A stretch of 64,000 bases of DNA from contig JABACO010000006.1 in assembly GCA_013339895.1 (NCBI GenBank), forward strand, positions 1,580,806 to 1,644,805. Direction: 5' to 3'. The position numbers and the translations under genes are program-made. This document shows positions 31,114-43,900 of the stretch, in pieces. The notes under the pieces were generated by a model. The model saw only the letters and a program-made list of their open reading frames with translations. It made no database searches and was not told the DNA's origin. The stretch is from Ephydatia muelleri. Its lineage: Eukaryota > Porifera > Demospongiae > Spongillida > Spongillidae. Numbering within the stretch: the stretch's first letter is position 1; each line of letters starts with the position of its first letter.

Positions 31114-31580
31114 AGCTGCATTTTAGCAGATCGCTTAGTTTCAAAAAATGAGACTGCGCCGGTGTATAACTTTCGCATACATGCAGCGGTCGTCTTCTAT
31201 TCTGGATTCACTTCTGTCACATAGCGCGCTCGGCGTTTTAAAAGATTTCTCTATTTTAAAAATTCGTCTCACATTTATAGACGTATTCCGCTCTTTGCTT
31301 CGCTCTCTATCGATTACATGAAGGCGTACCAGAAAGAAAAAAAATTCACTAGCAGCGATAAAACATCCCGTGCATGCATATGAATTTTGTACAGATTAGC
31401 GTAATAAGCATCCAATAATATCTCTTCGGTACTAATAGCGAAATACCATGCAGATAAGGTGTACTCGCTATAGTTTCTGACATGACCATGTGGATATATT
31501 AGTACAATTGCCGTTCTTCAAAACAGTCCTATATAGCTTGAGTTACATGACGACGATATGACGACGATGCATGGCTATAT

Positions 31581-32300
31581 AGTCTGGGGCTATCAGTCTG
31601 GGAACAACTGCGCATTGAATTGGTTCCTAGCTCTGCATGGAGTGTTATGAATATACATTATGTATGCTTAAATATATTCATGTCAGCAAGGTCCCCAGTC
31701 TTTCTATATTTGTGCGCCTTATTCGATATGAGATGGAGTGCGCTTCGTATGTGGGAAAGATGCACATTGTTACAGAAAGACGACGGTTTTCAGTAAACTA
31801 CGTATTTTTAATGCTTGGCGGTCATTATACAAAAGGAGCTGTCACTTCTAGGTGCATGCATGTCTGTTGAAGGCATTGACGGTATCTTCAACCTTACATC
31901 AACAAAATGTATGTTTCGATAAAATTTGATGAACTTGAAGCAAGGCTTAGAAACAAAGTAAAAATCCTTTTGACATCAGTGGATGCAGCTTCTGAGACCG
32001 TATAAAAGTGAAGTCGTGATGGCTTGAATTCGCCCATAATAAATCTACAGCAGTAACGGTAAGACCTTAGCCATTATAATTATAAGTCCTCTGTTTCAAC
32101 AATTTTGCTAGCTGCGATACGGATAGCGTCTTAATGTGTATATCCATTACAGGAACCAGGCGATTTTTATATTATTCATAGCAATAAGAGTAGCTGACAT
32201 AATAATTTCATGCTTAAAGGTAGGGCATAAATGAGATCGTGCATGGTTGTTCCCAGACTGATAGATCTAGTACAGCCCCATAAGTCGGGTCCCCAGATTA
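31581..32300. mobile_element. 720-bp TIR element
   Basis: The left end AGTCTGGGGCTATCAGTCTG continues GGAACAAC; the right end carries the inverted copy (GTTGTTCCCAGACTGATAG, 32246-32264) followed by an 11-nt insertion and GCCCC, and an outer CCCCAGATTA. The internal ORF of 77 codons has no recognisable domain. Non-autonomous. Confidence 0.75.
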
Positions 32301-32819
32301 GACGATGGCGGGATTGGGCGCGAGAAAATGACACATGCACTGTAAGAAATGGAGTTGTAACCTCAATCCAAATCCAAGTCGATCCTCAGGATTGAACCGC
32401 TAATTAGATCGGTACCAATGCAATCTAAACTTTTTTTTGGATTGATCTTTTGTATTCCATATTTAGATTGAAAATTATTGAATTGATATGCTATCTACTG
32501 TTTTGAAAAGCTATTATCAATAAGTGTATTGTCGGGATTGAGGCAATATTGACAGACTTGTGGTTAACCCGACAAAGGTTCAAATCTTGGGAGCGGCTTT
32601 TTTTTTTCTTACCACCTTATCCGTCATTACAAATCGTACTATTTCGTACTATTTCCGTATTGTTTTATTTTTAAACGATTGCTATCGAAACTGCACGTCC
32701 ATTATTTATATTAACAATTTGTGATTTACAATCTGTTCAATTACAAACAATAATACAAAAACCACCATGCAGGATGGCATTGCATTAGCCCAGCCAGTCT
32801 GATGTTGTGCTTGCTATGC

Positions 32820-33055
32820 AATAGAAATCATTATCTCTGCATGGGCTAGATCGTGCTCGGTTATGAATTAATGCATGCCATTGCACATGCATTGCATGGC
32901 AGTGCTGCCTGCGCGTTGCAATTGCAAATTCTGTTCGGCAGATAAAGGCAGCTTCCACAGTTCAAGGGTTAAATAAATTGCCTGGTTCGTGAATAAAACA
33001 TCTGTCATACATTTTTTTTTTTTTCAAATGCAAGAGAGCATTTAACATATGGAAC
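32820..33055. repeat. dispersed repeat family Y, copy 1
   Basis: Closely matches 42326-42592: GCAATAGAAATCATTATCTC, CATTGCACATGCATTGCATG, GGCAGCTTCCACAGTTCAA, and CATCTGTCATACATTTTT. This copy lacks about 40 bp present near 42359-42405. Confidence 0.85.
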
Positions 33056-33659
33056 GTTCTATACGAAAATGGGTCTTGTGGATTTTATTTTATAGCATAA
33101 AACTTAAATCGATATATCTTCAGGAATATTAACGCTATCGGGTTCCTATTGGTTGTGTTGGAAATAGTACGTCGATAGCATGCATTAACAGTTTGGAATA
33201 TCTGAACCTGCGGCAGCAGGTTCAATATAGGATTGATTGAGGATTGATTAATATCATTAAAAAAACGTCTGACGGAGAAACGGATCGCTTATCTCTTTGT
33301 CGCGATGGAACGAGAACTCAAAGATCTACAGTTCCACGTTTGTTCCGTGTCATAAAACGGTGTGTATTTGGGGAAACAAACGAATTCCTGTTTCTCATGC
33401 CCAGTCCTAAAAAAATTCTTGGTCGTCGTCGTCTTCTTCTTCCTTAGGAAGGTATAACTCGAGCTACGAACGGTTTTGAAGAACGGCAATAGCACCAATC
33501 GCTTCGGAATTCACCTGCACGGTGCCCCTTAAGGTCATATAGACATCTCGAAAGAAAATACAGCGAGAAGTCCTCATGCGGTAGCAAGTTCTATATAGGA
33601 ATTGGTATGAAGTTATATGCAGAAGTTTATTTGGCATACTTATAATTTCAATGTTTAAA

Positions 33660-34210
33660 TTCCCTCCCTTCGAAAAGTATAATGAATTTGTGACCACTTA
33701 TAAAGACGCGCTACTACGACAGAGGAAAAAATTTATGAAACAAGTAAATAAAAACATTCTCTAACGAGAAAGCTGTTGGTATATAGGATTGACCAATGAT
33801 GGTGTAAAAAGCACAGAAACAAGGGTGACAGAAATTTGACTGAAAAATTGAAATAGGCCTATATTTAGCCCATTACTCAGGCATGCACTCTTATATTAAC
33901 GTTAGTGTGCTAAATATAGGCTACTTCTACATTAGGATTTCCCAGCAAAATGGCTGGCTGGGCCGCGATATCCGAGGACAGAGTCCCGGATATCCCGCCA
34001 TGGGGTCATGAAACCATTCGGCCCCCCATAACATGGGCTATTTCAAATAAAAAAACAACCCCAATTATAAATCCTGCAGGCAGATAATTGGCCTATTTCA
34101 ATTTTCCAGTCAAATTTCTGTCATTCTTGTTTCTGTGCTTTTTACACCACCATTGGTCAATCCTATATACCAACAACTTTCTCGTTAGAGAATGTTTTTA
34201 TTTTCTTGTA
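33660..34210. mobile_element. foldback MITE with long arms
   Basis: Arms 33741-33866 and about 34089-34210 are inverted copies (about 120 bp, over 90 percent by eye): AATAAAAACATTCTCTAACG, GGTGTAAAAAGCACAGAAAC. The loop is about 220 bp. Related to copies at 14.07-14.30, 39.10-39.31, 49.15-49.44 and 50.25-50.47 kb. Confidence 0.88.
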
Positions 34211-34756
34211 GCATTTGGAATATACTTCGATTGAAACTTAAAACTTTATATATTATAAATGAGGTATCAAGTATTATTTTTCTCGGAAACGGTGCCAAGT
34301 AACAGACCCCGCGGCTCTTGTCCTAAAATATCATACTTTTTTTTTAATTTTTACTATTGTGTACCTGTATGCAGAAGCTGAGAGACACATGCATGATATA
34401 CTCAACAGTATGGTAATATACTCAACTGTATGATAAAATACTGCGGCCATTGGGTCAAAGTGGTAAGTTTCTATATCAGGCAGGTTCTATACAATGAACA
34501 GAACTTAACTTGTCCGCGTGCTACATGTGTAATGTATTCTGCATATGCCATGTTCATCATATATTATATTAGATTTGGCCAATCTTGGTCCATCATCATC
34601 ATGAATTAATCTCATAGTGTTGAGTTTAAGTCTCGCTAACAAATACTTCGTGCATGCCTCATCAAACTGCAACATTCAGTCTGTCAGTACATTGATATTT
34701 GAATAATTTCATACTGGAATATCCAATGAATGCAACTGTATTCACAGGGCATTGAC
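34210..34756. promoter_or_regulatory. upstream region of the NIDO/EGF gene
   Basis: No exon. It precedes the signal-peptide ATG at 34757 and should contain the promoter and 5' UTR. I see no convincing TATA box or initiator; placement rests only on position. Confidence 0.3.
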
Positions 34757-34957
34757 ATGGCACATTCAACAAATGTGTTTGGTCTATTATTGGTGCTCTG
34801 CATTCCGTTCGGAACTGCAATTCCACTGAGCTCATTTTATCCATATGGATCCGTTGCTGGTGATAATTTAGTCATTAGAGGCTTAGATGTCTCCAGTAAT
34901 GTAACACAGCTACCAACACCATTTCCCTTTTATGGATCACGGTACACAAATGTTTAT
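34757..34957 (+). CDS. exon 1: signal peptide and NIDO start
   Basis: The ATG at 34757 starts [21 protein letters not shown], a good signal peptide, then [11 protein letters not shown] and [15 protein letters not shown], the usual beginning of a NIDO-containing ectodomain. Ends in phase 0 at GTAAGT. An upstream in-frame ATG at 34730 exists, but the chosen one gives the better signal peptide. Confidence 0.85.
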
Positions 34958-37900
34958 GTAAGTTTATATATGATTGTGCATTGAAGCTATTGCTGTGTGC
35001 GTGTGTGTATGTATTAAACTGGTTGTTGGTGACAATACATACCAGCCAGTAGTGATTTTGTCTCCTCCCAATGATAAATGAATGCAAAGTAATTATTTAG
35101 CATTGTGCTAATCACCATCTTGCAGATCTCTTGCAAGAAATTACATATATTGAATTTGGATCGCATTGCAGCAAAAGAAAGGAATTAACTGTTGTTATCA
35201 TTGAGCAATTACCTGCATGTAATAAATGCATTTGATTGCATGGTTTTACAACTGAATGTATGTCTTTTGCTAAACGTCCATATTTGAAACAGATCACCTC
35301 TTATAGATATGCGTTGTGCTTTTCCATTCTATTGATATTATATTTATTACAGGTAAACAACCATGGAGACTTGACATTTGATTCACCTTTCCTTGGCTAT
35401 TATCCACAAGTATTTCCCATTATTGGTGGTCCCCGCATGATTGCTCCATTTTGGGCTGATATCGACACTACGGGCACAGGTTATGTGTGGTACAGAGCTA
35501 CAAATGATGCGTCACTTCTCAGCAAAGCAAAGCAAGATATACCATACAGCCTATCTGGATCAAACTTTAGCCCTCTTTGGCTGTTCATTGCAACATGGGA
35601 CCATGTTGGCTACTATTCAAGTCATGTGGACAAAGTATGTGTTACTTGTATCACATTGTGTACTGCTGAGTTGATCAATAATGAGGGATTTATGAGGTTT
35701 AGTGGCACGACATAAATGTATGTAATATTGAATGCCCAGTATAGATGTATTTTTTACTTCAAACTTATTGATAATATGTTTTTCAATGATCATAAACGAT
35801 TGTATTATACAAATAACTATCCGCTTTATTTTATAGCCACTTGCATTGTTTGGTGCATAGAATACTGTACACTATTGAGAATTAATAATGATTTATTGCA
35901 TTTACATTATAATAATACTGGATGGCACATTTGCAATATGGCCATCTGAATGACAGGGATTGATCCTTATGTTAATAACTGAATTTGTAAGGGAAGAAAA
36001 TGCTTTCAAAATTCAACAGAATACTATCACTAATAGCTGAAGACCTTCCCTTTAAGAAGTACTCCGGAAGTTGACATCACTAATCAACTTCTTAAAGGGA
36101 AGGATCTATTGACAATTAATACATTTTAAATAGACAGAAAGTAATATAAGGCTCCTTATTATTCCCTCTATGTCACACACTGACACCACACAGACCAATA
36201 CATTTCAATGCATCTTGGCAACTGACAACATAAAGTCATATGCAATATTCCAGTATGCTGATGGTTTGATACAGTGGACAACTGGTGATTCCGCTGGTGG
36301 CATACAAGGCCTTAATGGAACCCAAGCGCAGATTGGGTTAAATTCAGGAGACAATACTAGCTACGTTAATGTTCCAGGATCACGAACACCAGCTATAATT
36401 AATATCACTAGAACTAGCAATGTTCAAGTTCCTGGTCAGTGGATTTTTCAATTACAGAATGGGACAATACCACCATGTAAGTAACATGAACCACCGGGTA
36501 AGCAATGTTGTTGGAAATGTATACTGTATGTATTATTATTGCCGTTATTTCACAGTTTCAATATTATCCATTGAGGAGTAATAAAAGCAAGATGCATATT
36601 TTAGAACATCAATAGAATGCAAATATTAATATTTGATAACTATCAATTGGCTTGACAAATGTTTTGATGGTTTGACAAATATTTTGATGGTGGAGCAAGT
36701 CAGTGAAAACAAATAGGGTTATAGTAAAACTAGTCTTCACTTAGTACATTTCATTATGATTCTGGTACATACACCATTACAGCAGTTACTCCGAATATGA
36801 GCTGAACGTTAGTGATTGATGCACAGCTGAGTCAAGTAAAATATAATTATTGAAAACACATACCACACCTCATCCAGATTGCACAAGCTTTACAATTGCA
36901 CGTTTTTCTACTGCTAATTGTGATAATGATTTCACAGCAGCAGTAATTATCCTCTTCCTATCCTAATGTATTTCTGATGAGCATTGTGATACCAGACTTC
37001 AATATGTATTGTACCCATTGTACTCTATATCATGCCTTGCATGACAGTAAACAGATCAGCACATGCACGGATTCGCTCTTATTCATCTACATTGAAATTA
37101 TAAGTGATTAATATGTATTTATCTAGAGATAATGAACTCTGATTTTTCAACGAATTGGGTTTAATGGGTGGGATGTGTGGAGTTGAGGCATCAAGGTATG
37201 TGAAATACAAAATATCCAACTGCAGCTCTTAGCTGAACACATTAATGATTATTTACATCAGACATTAACCATTTGTACATACATAAGAATACAGATTATA
37301 TTAATTCCACAATAGCATAGTGAATCAATCAATTCTACCATCTGATAGGTCACATCAATGGTGGGAAGCATGTGCCATTGTAGGGCCAATCATGTGTTTC
37401 GGAAATGAGTGAAGCAAGCTATTTAAAGACAGTGCGCATGTGTATGCCTAATACGTGATGAAGTGGATGTCATTTTTAATAGATTCAATTGCGTGCATTA
37501 TAGGTTTAATACATAGTATGAACCCAGTATCCATGGGCAGCAGTTTCCAAATCGATTACGCATGTGCTACATAACAGTGTGCATAACATTCTCATTTCTA
37601 TATCATTTTATTAATACAGTTGCAGCTCAATCTTGTGGAGTGACTTACAATTACAGTGAAGGAGCACTTGTTCTGAGTGGCTATGTGAAATGCTATGATC
37701 AACCATACTCATCTGCCACCACTGATAGTGACTTGGCAGCCTGCAATAACACTCAAATAGTTTTGTTGGTGCTAAAAGCTCCAATGTATCGACTGTGTTT
37801 GCAATAGGAGCATTTGGTTCATCACAAATATTTACAGCAACATACTCCACAACTACAGCATATTATGATCCTGCAGGAGGTGCCTATTGGTACCGCTATC

Positions 37901-40900
37901 CATCATACAGTTTTGGTTTTGCCAGTTCTTCAAGTGTGAACCTGAATTCCTGTGATTATGGTCAGGGCTACCCTGACTGTGTAAGTCGTCTCTGCTGGCA
38001 TCTGGGTGGTGGTGGTGGTGGTTACAGAGCTGGATGCACAACAGAATTGAATAGTGACTCAACATGGAGAAAAGTGATTTACAAAGGAAATAATAACCTG
38101 GCAATGTGCAATTCAGGTAAGAGCATATGTTTAATTTACTTTAAACAATTTTAATCAAGAAATGTCTGAGGGACAAAGGTTTTAATGCATATCATATATC
38201 CAAAAATATTTTACTACGTAATTAATTGGACTTAATTTTATATTTCAACACCACTGTCAAATTCAGTGTATAACATTCACGGCTTTGATCAGACAACGAT
38301 TGTGAACAATCCCATGCAATAAGGGTCTTTTCCATGCCATTAACATTTTAATTACTCAATGTGTTTGTGCAGCTCATTTTCTGCCGATGATCTGTAATGC
38401 ATTGTAGGGATATTGATGTGTACCGTTGTTATGATTTTCATAATTGCTGCAGTGGATAATCAGCACTGCATGAATAGGAAACAAGAACTTCACAGTTCTT
38501 CCCAAAAACTGAAACATGGCATAAGGGTTTGGTATGAATAGCTTATCAAAATGACTCTTCTCTCTCATGTATGAGATGGCAACATAATTTGTATGTGTGA
38601 GATTACATCATAACAAATCATTATTTATATTGTGTTTATCGATAGCAGATCACCTTCTCTGACAATCTGCATATAAGGAAAGATAAATACTGTAGACTAT
38701 AACACCATTTACAGCATAATGCGTACCAAAACATGTCACATAGATTTCCTAGTACCAGTACGCAGATGTAGATTTGATTAAAGCACTTGCTGTAACCAAA
38801 ATAGTACCAAAAACATCGTACGCAGGCTCACTATGTTTATGGTACTAATCTGGAACGGCAAGTGCTTACATCCACCTTCATCTTCGTACTTCAATTCATG
38901 CAATCTCTAGCTTTGACAGCCTCTATTTATATGTTGTAAAGTATAATGCATTTCTGGCCATGTGTCTAAAGATGGAGTATTCATTTTTGTGTGAGCAATT
39001 GTAAGAGATAGAAGTGTATGAATGAGAGAAGAGTAAATAGGTCACGACAAGTCGCATTTTTACTGGCACAATATAATGAAACACAAATAACAAGTATCTT
39101 ATTCTTTTTGAGAGTTGGTGGTATGTAGGATTAGAAGACAATAGTGATGTAAAAAGCAAGGAAAAAAGTAAAATGGGAAAATGTAATAGTCCTATATTTA
39201 GCACACATGCCCTATAATTGGGCTAAATTTTGGACCATTCCATTTTCCATTCTCCTATTTACACCACTATTGTATTTAGCACCAACTATTTTAGTTACTT
39301 GTTTCATTGATTTTTGTTCATTCCTGTCATGTACAACTGAATAGACCCACTCCCCCCATAGCGGCATTCCTGTCATGTACAACTGAATAGTCCCACTCCC
39401 CCCGTAGCGGCATTCCTGTCATGTACAACTGAATAGTCCCACTCCCCCCGTAGCAGCATTCCTGTCATGTACAACTGAATAGTCCCACTCCCCCCATAGC
39501 GGCATTCCTGTCATGTACAACTGAATAGTCCCACTCCCCCCGTAGCAGCATTCCTGTCATGTACAACTGAATAGTCCCACTCCCACGATGTAATCCATCT
39601 ATATGCAGCTGTGATCTCCACGCACGTGCATGCTGAATTGGAGAGGGTCAGTTGATTAAATCAACGTCTAAGTATACATTATGTATTACCATATCAATGC
39701 CAAGACCTAAATAACATTACATCATCACTATGCCTCTGCATCAATGCATAACCTACCCATTACAACAAGTTACGTCTACTTGCAATGACACAGCAGTTTG
39801 CTGGTACTTGCATTACACTTGAGTGACCTATACTTGGCTCGTTAGTTAAACACATCTGTGAAATAATTCATGTAAGCGGTTTATTCATTTTAGTATGTAC
39901 AAGCACAACGTCGTGAGAAAGGGGTTGCTTCAGGTCAATGACATGGACACCCAGCAAATTTCCATTAAGGCCAGTACTCATCAATATTTAGACGAGGCAT
40001 ATAAGTACACTGTATACCTGTAGTTCTGTTTCTTATTAATAATGGGTGACGTCATTCCTATTCAGCTAAGCATTTTTTCAACGTAGTAGCTTTTTGTAAT
40101 CATTACGAGATGGAAATCCGAAGCTTGAATCCGGTGCATACAAATTTCTGATCGCTGAGTACCTGAAACAGTAAGCATACGCAAAACAAGTACACCGATT
40201 TATGCATTCTTACCGCTCTAACTCAGAAGGCTGGTTAGCAATCATGTAGAGATCTCCCATGTCGTTATGGAGAATTGTTCAATCATAGTGCTGCCCACCG
40301 TGCTGTAACAGTTTGACCGCTCACTTCAGCTGCAGAGCAACATGTCTCGAGTGGCAAAACACATGGGTTGGCCGTTCGATCGGAGTCAGAAGTGCATGTA
40401 GGTCCAGGTGTTCCAACGAACTAGCTCCACTATGTATCGGAAGGCTAACTTCTACCAGTTCTGCATGGTGATAATGTATTATTGGTTGCTCCTGGATCTT
40501 CATTACAGCCAGCTACAGATTCTTGCTCTTTTGCACATTTTGTGGGGGAAATGCTGACTAATTCATCATCAATCCCAAATTCCCTTCACTTTGCCGACAA
40601 TTGACTGAAGCAACTTAAAATGCTACTTTGACGTTACATATCACGCGCCACCCAGGACTATAGGACAAAATTAATAAAGTACATAGTTAATGAATTTATT
40701 ATTGACTGGACCTTGGAGGGGGGTGCCCGGGCACCCTAGGCACTCCCCCTGGATCCGCCTATGCACAGCCACCTCCACTTCCACCACCTTCACGATCTCC
40801 ACGGCCACCTCCACCTCTCCACCCCCTTCGCGATCTCCACGGCCACCTTTACCTTCGCCAGCTTCGCGATCTCCACGGCCACCTCCCCTTCGCCACCTTC

Positions 40901-43900
40901 GCGATCTCCACGGCCACCTCCACCTCTCCACCCCCTTCGCGATCTCCACGGCCACCTTTACCTTCGCCAGCTTCGCGATCTCCACGGCCACCTCCCCTTC
41001 GCCACCTTCGCGATCTCCACGGCCACCTCCACCTCTCCACCCCCTTCGCGATCTCCACGGCCACCTTTACCTTCGCCAGCTTCGCGATCTCCACGGCCAC
41101 CTCCCCTTCGCCACCTTCGCGATCTCCACGGCCACCTCCACCTCCGCCACACCTCCACCTTCGCGATCTCCACGGCCACCTCCACCTCCGCCACCCTCAC
41201 GATCTCCACGGCCACCTCCACCTTCGCGATCTCCACGGCCATCTCCGCCACCTCCGCCACCTTCGCGATCTCCACGGCCACCTCCACCTTCGCGATCTCC
41301 ACGGCCACCTCCACCTCCGCCACCTCCGCCACCTCCGCCACCTCCGCCACCTTCGCGATTTCCACGGCCACCTCCACCTCCGCGATCTCCATCTTCGCCA
41401 TCTCCACGGCCACCTTCTAATTCGCCACCTTCGACGGCGTAAAAAAATGCAATCGCTTCTTCTTTTGAAACTGCCATTGCATTGATCTGTTATGAGCATG
41501 GCTTAGGAATTGCTTATATATACCTAGCGAGGCTACAGATGAGATATCTTTCATCATTTTGAAGTGGGACTATACGTAATTGCTAGAAGAAGGCAGGACT
41601 TAACCTCTTTGAAGTGTGTCAATTTCTCCTCCTCCAACTGAACCCACGTGGCACAGCGCTCTGCACTTCAAAGAAGTTAGGTCCAGCCTTTCCTAGCAAA
41701 AAGATGTTTCTCTGCACTTCAAAGACGTTGAAGTCCAGCCTTTTTTCTAGCAAATAGGTGTATTTAATACCTATTTGCTACGAAAGGCAGGGCTTCAACT
41801 TGTTTGAAGTGCAGAGTGCTGTGACAATTTCTCCCTACAATGGTCAGAAAGTCTGAATCAACATTATGCAAGTAGTCCACCTTGACACTTTAATTAAAAA
41901 AATTGTTATAATTGAAATCAAAATCATTACAATACACAATGCATAAGACTACTGAAACGCAAGTGGCATGCACCTTGGCAGTATTGCCGTAACATTGGCT
42001 CTGACAATGTGCATGTTTATCCTCCCATAAAGTTCATGGAGGACTACAAACTTTGGATTGCCGAATGATGCATGTATCTAAGCGGGATGCAGGTTTGGAG
42101 AGTAAATACATTGCCATCAAGCCCCATGCATGTTCCATATAGGACTCTGCAACCATAGGAACACAAACCCATCCTAGGTCTGCACATTAATCAAAACTGG
42201 CTTTGAGAGCTTTCTCTCTTCAGTAGCCTTTGCCGCTGCACCAGCCATCTCTCGCGCTTCCGGTATATGGTAAATGGGTTAAGTGGGAAAGTGACAGATA
42301 GGTCCAGGGTTGCAGGCGTGAGAACTATGCAATAGAAATCATTATCTCTGCATGGGCTGCTATCTATTCATGTTTTCATGGAAAGCCTTTAAAGGCAAGG
42401 CGACGAAGATCGTGCTCAGTTATGAATTAATGCATGCCATTGCACATGCATTGCATGGCAGTGCTGCCTGCACGTTGCAAATGCGGCAGCTAAAGGCAGC
42501 TTCCACAGTTCAACGGTTAATAAAATTGGCTGGTTAGTGAGTAAAACATCTGTCATACATTTTTTTTCAAATGCAAGAGAGCATTTAACATATACATATA
42601 TGGCATTGAGTTTGTCGTAATATTTTTGGGGTGGCAATTCTTATACATGGTGGTGTAGTTGGTTTTTTGCCCATTGATTTATGGAAGGTTACGAAGGTAT
42701 GATACCATATCAGCATGCACACAAAGCAAAGGAAGGCATTGCGATCAATGGTGATGTACCTCCCCCCCCCCCCCCTCCCCATCCCCCATGCAATAAACGT
42801 TATGTTGGCGCATCACCTTGCTCATGACCTCCACTTTTACCACATAGGACAGCAAAATAATTCAACAAACATTTTCAGGAGTTTGATTCCTCTCTTAGAA
42901 CAAAGTTTTTTTTTCAATTTTATTTTATTATTTTCATCTGCCCCTCTTGGATTGACACGCAATCCAAATTCCTTGGATTGAGGTGCAAACCAACCGAGTC
43001 CGGATTGTACTACAATGTATTTCTGGATTGCTATGCGTAGGGGACAAGTCAATCCCAAATTTGGATTGACATTCATTCTAAGTTTTTTACAGTGGCATGC
43101 ATGCATGCATGCATGCATGCACCAGGGACATTGACACAGCTGTATCTTCGTGACAGATAAAAACGATTTGAACACTCGGGGCACACTCCTACCTGAAGAT
43201 GTGGCAGTTTTGAACACCATAAGGGTATATCAGACCTCGTATAGTAGCATCGGCATCGCATACTATAGCATTTCAAAACACAAAAAATATATTTATTCGC
43301 AGAGAGCAATGGTGTGTCGTATGAAGTGTTGGAAATAGTAAGTTCTACGATTGTTCCGTGTAATAAAACGGTGTGATTTTAGAGAAACAAACGAATTCCA
43401 TTGAGTAATAGAAGCAAGATGCATATTTTAGAACATCAATTGAATGCAAATATTTGATAACTATCAATTGGCTTGACAAATGTTTTGATGGTGGAGCAAG
43501 TCAGTGCACAGCTGAGTCAAGTAACACATAGCACACCTCATCCCAATTGCACAAGCTTTACAATTGCACTTTTTGTACTGTATCATAATTGTTATTGGAA
43601 TTATTTTTAAATGATCTCACAAAAAAGCTCTAACCAATACATCTTCCTTTGATGCACTGAGTGTATAGCCAGTGTTACATGAGCATGCATAGCAGCTACC
43701 TATGGCATTTGTACAGAGCTGCAAACAATTCCAACATTACTTTTTCATGTCTATAATAATTAGAAAAGTATTTTCATTAAGGATTATGTTTTAGATCAGT
43801 TGCCATTGCTGACTTTACATTCAATAAGATCTTTAGAAATTAAATTATCACAATGATTGTAATGTAGCAATGTAATTGCAATAGAGTGTTATACTTGGCA

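Larger units (their letters stand above)
36560..40077. repeat. segmental duplication, copy 1
   Basis: Matches 43393-51187 piecewise: 36570-36910 with 43400-43580; 36920-37300 with 46715-47095; 37380-38262 with 47850-48765; 38263-40077 with 49432-51187. By eye the identity is very high in exons and introns. Differences are mostly insertions in copy 2. Contains the frameshifted copy of the unnamed module exon. Confidence 0.9.

Noticed and set aside
40690..41477. Proline/arginine-rich and glycine-rich proteins of 136-250 aa on both strands
   Set aside because: Tandem repeat with no stop codons in several frames, a period not divisible by 3, no homology and no splice or start context.
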